DNA of 64,000 bases from Roseiarcus sp963835215 (GTDB lineage: Bacteria; Pseudomonadota; Alphaproteobacteria; Rhizobiales; Beijerinckiaceae). The notes under the pieces are model-generated. The model was not told the origin of the DNA and searched no databases. It worked only from the letters and a program-made list of their open reading frames with translations. Position numbers and translations under genes: made by a program. Below are positions 60,069 through 64,000 of the stretch, piece after piece; position 1 is the stretch's first letter; every line of letters begins with the position of its first letter. Location: assembly GCA_963835215.1 (NCBI GenBank), contig CAWIES010000001.1, forward strand, positions 248,001 to 312,000. Direction: 5' to 3'.

Positions 60069-61097
60069 AACGGGTGCGCGTGCTCGTCGTCGATGATTCG
60101 GCCACCATGCGCAGCCTGATTTCGGCCGTGCTGGCTGCCGATCGCGAGATCGAGGTGATTGGCGAGGCCGCCGATCCGCTGGAGGCGCGCGCCGCGATCA
60201 AGGAACTCAATCCCGACGTCATGACGCTCGACGTCGAGATGCCGAAAATGGACGGACTGGAATTCCTCGACAAGGTGATGCGGCTGCGGCCGTTCCCGGT
60301 GGTGATGGTCTCCACTCTGACGGCGCGGGGCGCGAGCGCGACGATCCGCGCGATGGAGCTCGGCGCGATCGACTGCATTGGCAAGCCCTCGATCGAACAT
60401 CCTGATTCATTTGCCGATCTGCCCATTCGCGTAAAGGCCGCCGCCGGCGCGAAGATGCAGCGCCGCCTCGTTGAGCGCCCCGCGGCCCCGCGCAAGAGCC
60501 TCACCCCTTACCAGCCGGACGGTAAAATCGTCGCTATCGGCGCCTCAACCGGCGGCGTCGAAGCGCTCATCTCGGTCATCTCCAACTATCCCGAGAACTG
60601 TCCCCCGACCGTAATCACGCTGCATATGCCGACGCCCTTCACCCGCTCCTTCGCGCGGCGGCTCGACGGGCTGACCGCGGCGCATGTGGCGGAGGCCGAG
60701 GACGGCGCTCCGCTCGAAATCGGCACCGTGTATCTTGCGCCGGGCACGCTCACTCACCTCGAAGTCACCGGCGGCGTTCACCGGCGTTGTCGGCTGCAGA
60801 GCGAAACGGCGGTGAATGGGCACCGTCCCTCGGTCGATGTGCTGTTCGAGTTCGGCGGCCAAAGCGAGCGGCGCCAACGCGGTCGGGGTCATCCTGACCG
60901 GCATGGGCCGCGATGGCGCGGCCGGCCTGCTCACCATGCGGCGCGCCGGAGCGCACACAATCGGCCAAAATGAAGCCTCAAGCGTCGTTTATGGAATGCC
61001 GAAAGTCGCTTTTGAATATGGCGCGGTGGAGCGACAGATGGCGCTCCAGGACATCAACGCCAACATTCTGAAGCTGACCTCCATTGGAAAGATTTGA
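60065..61097 (+). CDS. cheB: Chemotaxis methylesterase CheB (one-base frameshift)
   Basis: Receiver domain (VRVLVVDDSATMRSLISAVL, phospho-acceptor Asp in DVMTLDVEMPKMDG, Lys in CIGKPS), a linker, then the esterase domain with IGASTGGVEALISV (catalytic Ser), HMPTPFTRSFARRLD (catalytic His) and ILTGMGRDGAAGL (catalytic Asp), ending MALQDINANILKL. Near 60851 an extra T in GAGTTCGG shifts the frame; deleting it joins the halves without loss, so about 343 residues result. Probably a sequencing error. The GTG start overlaps the cheR stop. CheB removes the methyl groups added by CheR. Confidence 0.92.
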
Positions 61098-61100
61098 TCG

Positions 61101-61491
61101 ATGTCGATCGCGGACAAAATCCGAAGTCATGGTGGTCGACGATACGATGGTCAGTCGCGCTCTGATCGTCGACGCGCTCGATCAGATGGGCATTCGCGGC
61201 GTGGTCATCGCCAAAGATGGCGCTGCGGCATTGCAGGCGCTGATCGCCCAGCCGGTGCATCTCGTCATATCCGATATGAACATGCCGGGGCTCGATGGGC
61301 TCGGGCTGCTCAAGCGGCTGCGCGAGACCAAGAACACAGCGCGCATCGGCTTCATCCTCATCACTGGCAGCGCCGACAAGACCCTGATCGCCCGCGGCCG
61401 GGAATTCGCCCTCAATAACTATGTCACCAAGCCCTTCACGGTCACTCAGTTGCGCGGAGCGATCGAGGCGGTGGTCGGAAAGCTCGCATGA
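61101..61491 (+). CDS. Second CheY-type response regulator (one-base frameshift near the start)
   Basis: A receiver with a normal acidic pocket (VMVVDDTMVSRALIVDAL), phospho-acceptor Asp in LVISDMNMPGLDGLGL and Lys in YVTKPFTV. The likely start is the ATG at 61101 (MSIADKI), but one extra base at about 61120-61124 shifts that frame; removing it joins to the receiver, giving about 129 residues. The frame as written can also start at 61084, inside cheB, with an unlikely N-terminus. It lies 3 bases after cheB and overlaps cheD by 4 bases. Confidence 0.85.
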
Positions 61492-62027
61492 CCCAGGCGC
61501 TGCGAACCGAGCGTAAAATTCATATCGTGCAGGGCGAGTACAAGGTCTCCGACGATCCCGAGGCGGTGGTTTCGACCCTGCTCGGTTCGTGCGTGGCGGC
61601 GTGCATTCGCGATCCGCTGGCGGGCGTTGGCGGCATGAACCACTTCCTGTTGCCGGGGGAGGATGGGCGCTCGCACAAAAATGAGGCGGAGCGCTACGGC
61701 GACTATCTCATGGAATTGCTGATCAACGGGCTGATGAAGCAGGGCGCGAGCCGCGACCGATTGGAGGCCAAGCTATTCGGCGGCGCCCGGATGATGGGCG
61801 GCCTGTCGGACATCGGTAAGAAAAACGCGGAATTTGCGGAGCGCTATCTCGAACACGAAGGCATCGCGGTGGTCGGCAAGGATCTCGGCGGCAACCGGGG
61901 CCGCCGCCTGCAGTACTGGCCGGTCTCCGGCCGCGCCCGCCAGTGTTACGTCTCGGCCGGCGGGATCGACGAGACGCCGATCAAGACGCCGCTCGGCCGC
62001 AATATTGGCGACGTTGAACTCTTCTAA
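61488..62027 (+). CDS. cheD: Chemoreceptor glutamine deamidase CheD
   Basis: 179 residues with VVSTLLGSCVAACIRDPLAGVGGMNHFLLPG, containing the catalytic Cys in GSCV and the His in MNHFLLP, followed by RLEAKLFGGARMMGG and the nucleophile-supporting Thr region. CheD deamidates glutamines of chemoreceptors and interacts with CheC/CheY-P in other bacteria. It overlaps the second cheY by 4 bases and closes the core che operon. Confidence 0.93.
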   Translation: MTQALRTERKIHIVQGEYKVSDDPEAVVSTLLGSCVAACIRDPLAGVGGMNHFLLPGEDGRSHKNEAERYGDYLMELLINGLMKQGASRDRLEAKLFGGARMMGGLSDIGKKNAEFAERYLEHEGIAVVGKDLGGNRGRRLQYWPVSGRARQCYVSAGGIDETPIKTPLGRNIGDVELF

Positions 62028-62071
62028 AGGGCCTAGCTGTATTCTCGATTTGCGTTTGTAAGGATGCGTCA

Positions 62072-62452
62072 GTGAGCAAGTTTGAGATCCCCCCGCTATC
62101 CCCGATCAGCGAAACTCTGCGCCGGGTGGCCGACGAGTTGCGCAAAGTCACGCGAAGGCTTGAGAAAGTCGACGAGGCCGTCGGCCGGATGGTCTTCGAA
62201 TCCGCCTCAATCAACGGCGGCGCGCAATTCAGCGACCTGCAGGACCTCGACCGCGCCAAGCAGGAGGTCGCCGGCATCGCTGGCTTCCTCGAGCGGCTGG
62301 CCCATGACATGCCCGCCGAATGGGTGGCCGATTCGCGCACCGCGAGCCTGGTGATCGACCTTCACGAGCTTGCCACCAGCCTGGCCCAGCGCGACGCCAA
62401 GGCCAGCGAGCGGGCCCAAGGCGAGGGCGACGATTGCGAGATGTTCGGCTAG
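62072..62452 (+). CDS. Small coiled-coil protein at the end of the che operon
   Basis: 126 residues, starting with GTG at 62072 (AAGGA 8 bases upstream). The sequence is helical and charged (ISETLRRVADELRKVTRRLEKVDEAVGRMV, DLQDLDRAKQEVAGIAGFLERLAHDMPAEWV, SLVIDLHELATSLAQRD) with an acidic end (GDDCEMFG). No named family recognised. Its place 45 bases after cheD, on the same strand, suggests an accessory role in chemotaxis, for instance like the small helical phosphatase or docking proteins found in some che operons; this is inference only. Confidence 0.7.
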   Translation: MSKFEIPPLSPISETLRRVADELRKVTRRLEKVDEAVGRMVFESASINGGAQFSDLQDLDRAKQEVAGIAGFLERLAHDMPAEWVADSRTASLVIDLHELATSLAQRDAKASERAQGEGDDCEMFG

Positions 62453-62477
62453 GGCGCGGCCGCCCGGCCGACCCCGC

Positions 62478-63944
62478 TTAGATCGACTCCGCGGCGGGCG
62501 CGTCGGCGCGCCGCATCGCCAGGCTCACCCCGAAGGCGGTCGCCACATTGAGGATCAGCGCCGCGAAGCCATTGTTGACGTCGCCAATCTGCGCCGGCAG
62601 GAACGGCAGCAGGTCGGCAATGCTGCTCTTGGTGATGGTCACGTAGGCGACGACGGCGACCCCGACGACGATTCCCGACGCCGCGCCATGCTTGGTCAGC
62701 GGGTTGCGCGCCAGCAGGCTGCAAAGCAATGCGGGAAAGAGCTGGGTGACGAAGGCGTAGCCCATCAGCAGCAGATTGACGATCGTCTGGTTGTTTTGCA
62801 GCGCGAAGTAGACCGCGAGCAGGGCGATCGCCGGCACGAGGCCGCGCGCGATCATCGTGACGGCGCGCTCGCTGAGATCGGGGCGGAGCGGGCGAACGAT
62901 GTCGTTGGCGAACAGCGTCGCCGCCGAGAGCATGATGATCGAGCCCGGCACCAGCGCCGTCATCACGCCGGCGGCGCCGATGACGCCGACGAACCAGGGA
63001 TCGAAAGTCTGGATCGAGAGGCGGAACAGCGCCTGGTCGACTTGCGGCCCGGTCAGGCCAGGAACCTGGAGGATCGCCGCGAAGCCGCAGAAGAAGACGA
63101 ACAGCAGAATGAGCTGATAGAGCGGCAGCAGCGCGGCGTTGCGGCGGAACGTCTGCTCGCGCCGCGAGGTCAGGACCGCCGCGAAGGAATGCGGCCACAT
63201 GAAGAAGCCGAGCGCCGTGAGGGTCACCGTCGACTGGAACCACAACACGCTCTGGCCGGTCGGCTTGAAACTCAGGAAGCCGGGCTTGGCGGCGTCGATG
63301 GCGTGGAACATCTCGGCGTAGCCGCCGTAATAGTGAAGCGGCAGATAGACGCCGAGGAACAGCACGACGGCGAGAATCAGCGCGTCCTTGACCACCGCGT
63401 TCCACGCCGCGCCGCGCATGCCGGACGTCATCACGTAGATCGTCACGGTCACGGCGCCGGTCCAGATCGCCGCGCTCGGCGAGATCGCGCCGTAGGAGGC
63501 GATGGAGACAATGATGCCAAGCCCCTGGAACTGCAGAACAAGGTAGGGGACCAACGCCACCACGCCGACGATCGCGACCAATGTGCCGAGCCACGGGCTG
63601 TCGTATTTGCTTGCGAAGAAATGCGGCTGCGAGATCAGTTGGCGCTGTTTGGCGTAGCGCCAGATCGGCGGCAACAGCCAGTAGGAGGTGAAGTAGGCGA
63701 GCGAGCCGTAGGCGAGGATGTAATAGGCCGGCGCGCCGCGCCCATAGGCCCAGCCGCTGCCGCCAAGGAAGGTGAAGGTGGTGTAGATTTCGCCGGCGGT
63801 CAGGAGGAAGACCAGCGGGCCGCTGAACGTGCGCCCGGCGACCGACCATTGCTCGAGCGTCATGCGCACGCCGCGTCGCGCGGCGATGCCGACGCCAAGC
63901 GCGGCGACAACGGTGAGGGCGATGACGACGAGAGCGGCGTTCAT
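62478..63944 (-). CDS. Sodium:solute symporter family transporter
   Basis: 488 residues with about 13 membrane helices in the SSS pattern: GRTFSGPLVFLLTAGEIYTTFTFLGGSGWAYGRG (helix 1-2 core with the broken helix), WLLPPIWRYAKQRQLISQPHFFASKY, YVMTSGMRGAAWNAVVKD, MWPHSFAAVLTSRREQTFRRNAALLPLYQ and GVMTALVPGSIIMLSAATLFANDIVRPLRPD. It couples sodium entry to uptake of an organic solute, possibly a carboxylate such as acetate or lactate; the substrate cannot be fixed. The start overlaps the stop of an upstream partner gene (ATGA), as is typical for SSS genes preceded by a short membrane subunit gene. Confidence 0.9.
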   Translation of the reverse strand: MNAALVVIALTVVAALGVGIAARRGVRMTLEQWSVAGRTFSGPLVFLLTAGEIYTTFTFLGGSGWAYGRGAPAYYILAYGSLAYFTSYWLLPPIWRYAKQRQLISQPHFFASKYDSPWLGTLVAIVGVVALVPYLVLQFQGLGIIVSIASYGAISPSAAIWTGAVTVTIYVMTSGMRGAAWNAVVKDALILAVVLFLGVYLPLHYYGGYAEMFHAIDAAKPGFLSFKPTGQSVLWFQSTVTLTALGFFMWPHSFAAVLTSRREQTFRRNAALLPLYQLILLFVFFCGFAAILQVPGLTGPQVDQALFRLSIQTFDPWFVGVIGAAGVMTALVPGSIIMLSAATLFANDIVRPLRPDLSERAVTMIARGLVPAIALLAVYFALQNNQTIVNLLLMGYAFVTQLFPALLCSLLARNPLTKHGAASGIVVGVAVVAYVTITKSSIADLLPFLPAQIGDVNNGFAALILNVATAFGVSLAMRRADAPAAESI

Positions 63945-64000
63945 TGGCGCTCTCCGGCGGCGTCGCTTTCGGGCGCGTTTCTGACGGGGTCGAGGACGTA
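63941..64000 (-). CDS. C-terminal end of a gene upstream of the symporter (cut by window)
   Basis: The last 19 codons of a frame entering from the right edge (YVLDPVRNAPESDAAGERQ) with its stop overlapping the symporter start by 4 bases. This spacing suggests the small DUF3311-type partner often encoded before SSS symporters, but too little is visible to be sure. Confidence 0.5.
   Translation of the reverse strand, partial: YVLDPVRNAPESDAAGERQ

Overview
The window is GC-rich (roughly two thirds G+C) chromosomal DNA of an alphaproteobacterium, most likely order Hyphomicrobiales/Rhizobiales (a Beijerinckiaceae/Methylocystaceae-type genome is my best guess). The markers are a complete PhyR-NepR-EcfG general stress response (GSR) module, HWE/HisKA_2 histidine kinases, an alphaproteobacterial chemotaxis operon with cheD and a STAS protein, DUF1236/DUF3309/DUF882 proteins, and GANTC (CcrM-type) and CtrA-like motifs. 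No rRNA, tRNA, CRISPR array, insertion sequence or prophage was recognised.

Layout. 0-7.7 kb (minus strand): a DoxX protein, a flavin disulfide-reductase homologue lacking one redox cysteine, and three probably cytoplasmic glycoside hydrolases (glucoamylase/GH144-like, GH39, and a discoidin plus six-hairpin glycosidase). 7.9-10.5 kb: an SbmA/BclA-like transporter with a degenerate ATPase domain, and an SDR. 10.5-26.7 kb: a GSR island with phyR, nepR-ecfG, a second NepR-like gene, three HWE/HisKA_2 kinases, a FATGUY-type single-domain response regulator, otsA (trehalose) and a series of small stress or envelope proteins (CsbD, DUF883-like, holin-like, DUF1236, DUF3309, PRC-barrel). Ten intergenic perfect matches to the EcfG promoter (GGAAC-N16/17-CGTT) lie here, including a back-to-back pair between phyR and nepR. 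An eleventh lies at 42.4 kb before a Gly/His-rich Spy-like protein.

26.8-34 kb: a TetR-GST-reductase operon with a palindromic operator, an SDR, an MFS transporter, a diguanylate cyclase, argE and REP-like palindromes. 34-48 kb: housekeeping genes (carA, yqeY, ubiK, ybjN-like, rpmF, EamA, RimK-like, GNAT, cfa, ligA, miaA, serB). Many of these carry single-base frameshifts, including essential ones, which points to sequencing indels rather than true pseudogenes. 48-55 kb: envelope enzymes (DUF882 peptidase, L,D-transpeptidase), a sigma-54 activator and oligopeptidase F.

55-62.5 kb: a tightly overlapping chemotaxis operon STAS-cheY-cheA-cheW-cheR-cheB-cheY-cheD plus a small coiled-coil protein. 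The window ends with a sodium:solute symporter and the tail of its partner gene.

How it fits together: the kinases are expected to feed phosphate to PhyR, which then sequesters NepR and frees EcfG. EcfG transcribes its own module, at least one kinase gene, and a set of neighbouring protective genes. The most unusual points are the density of EcfG promoters, the second NepR-like gene flanked by two kinases, one kinase with an eroded ATP site, and an ABC protein whose ATPase motifs are all lost.
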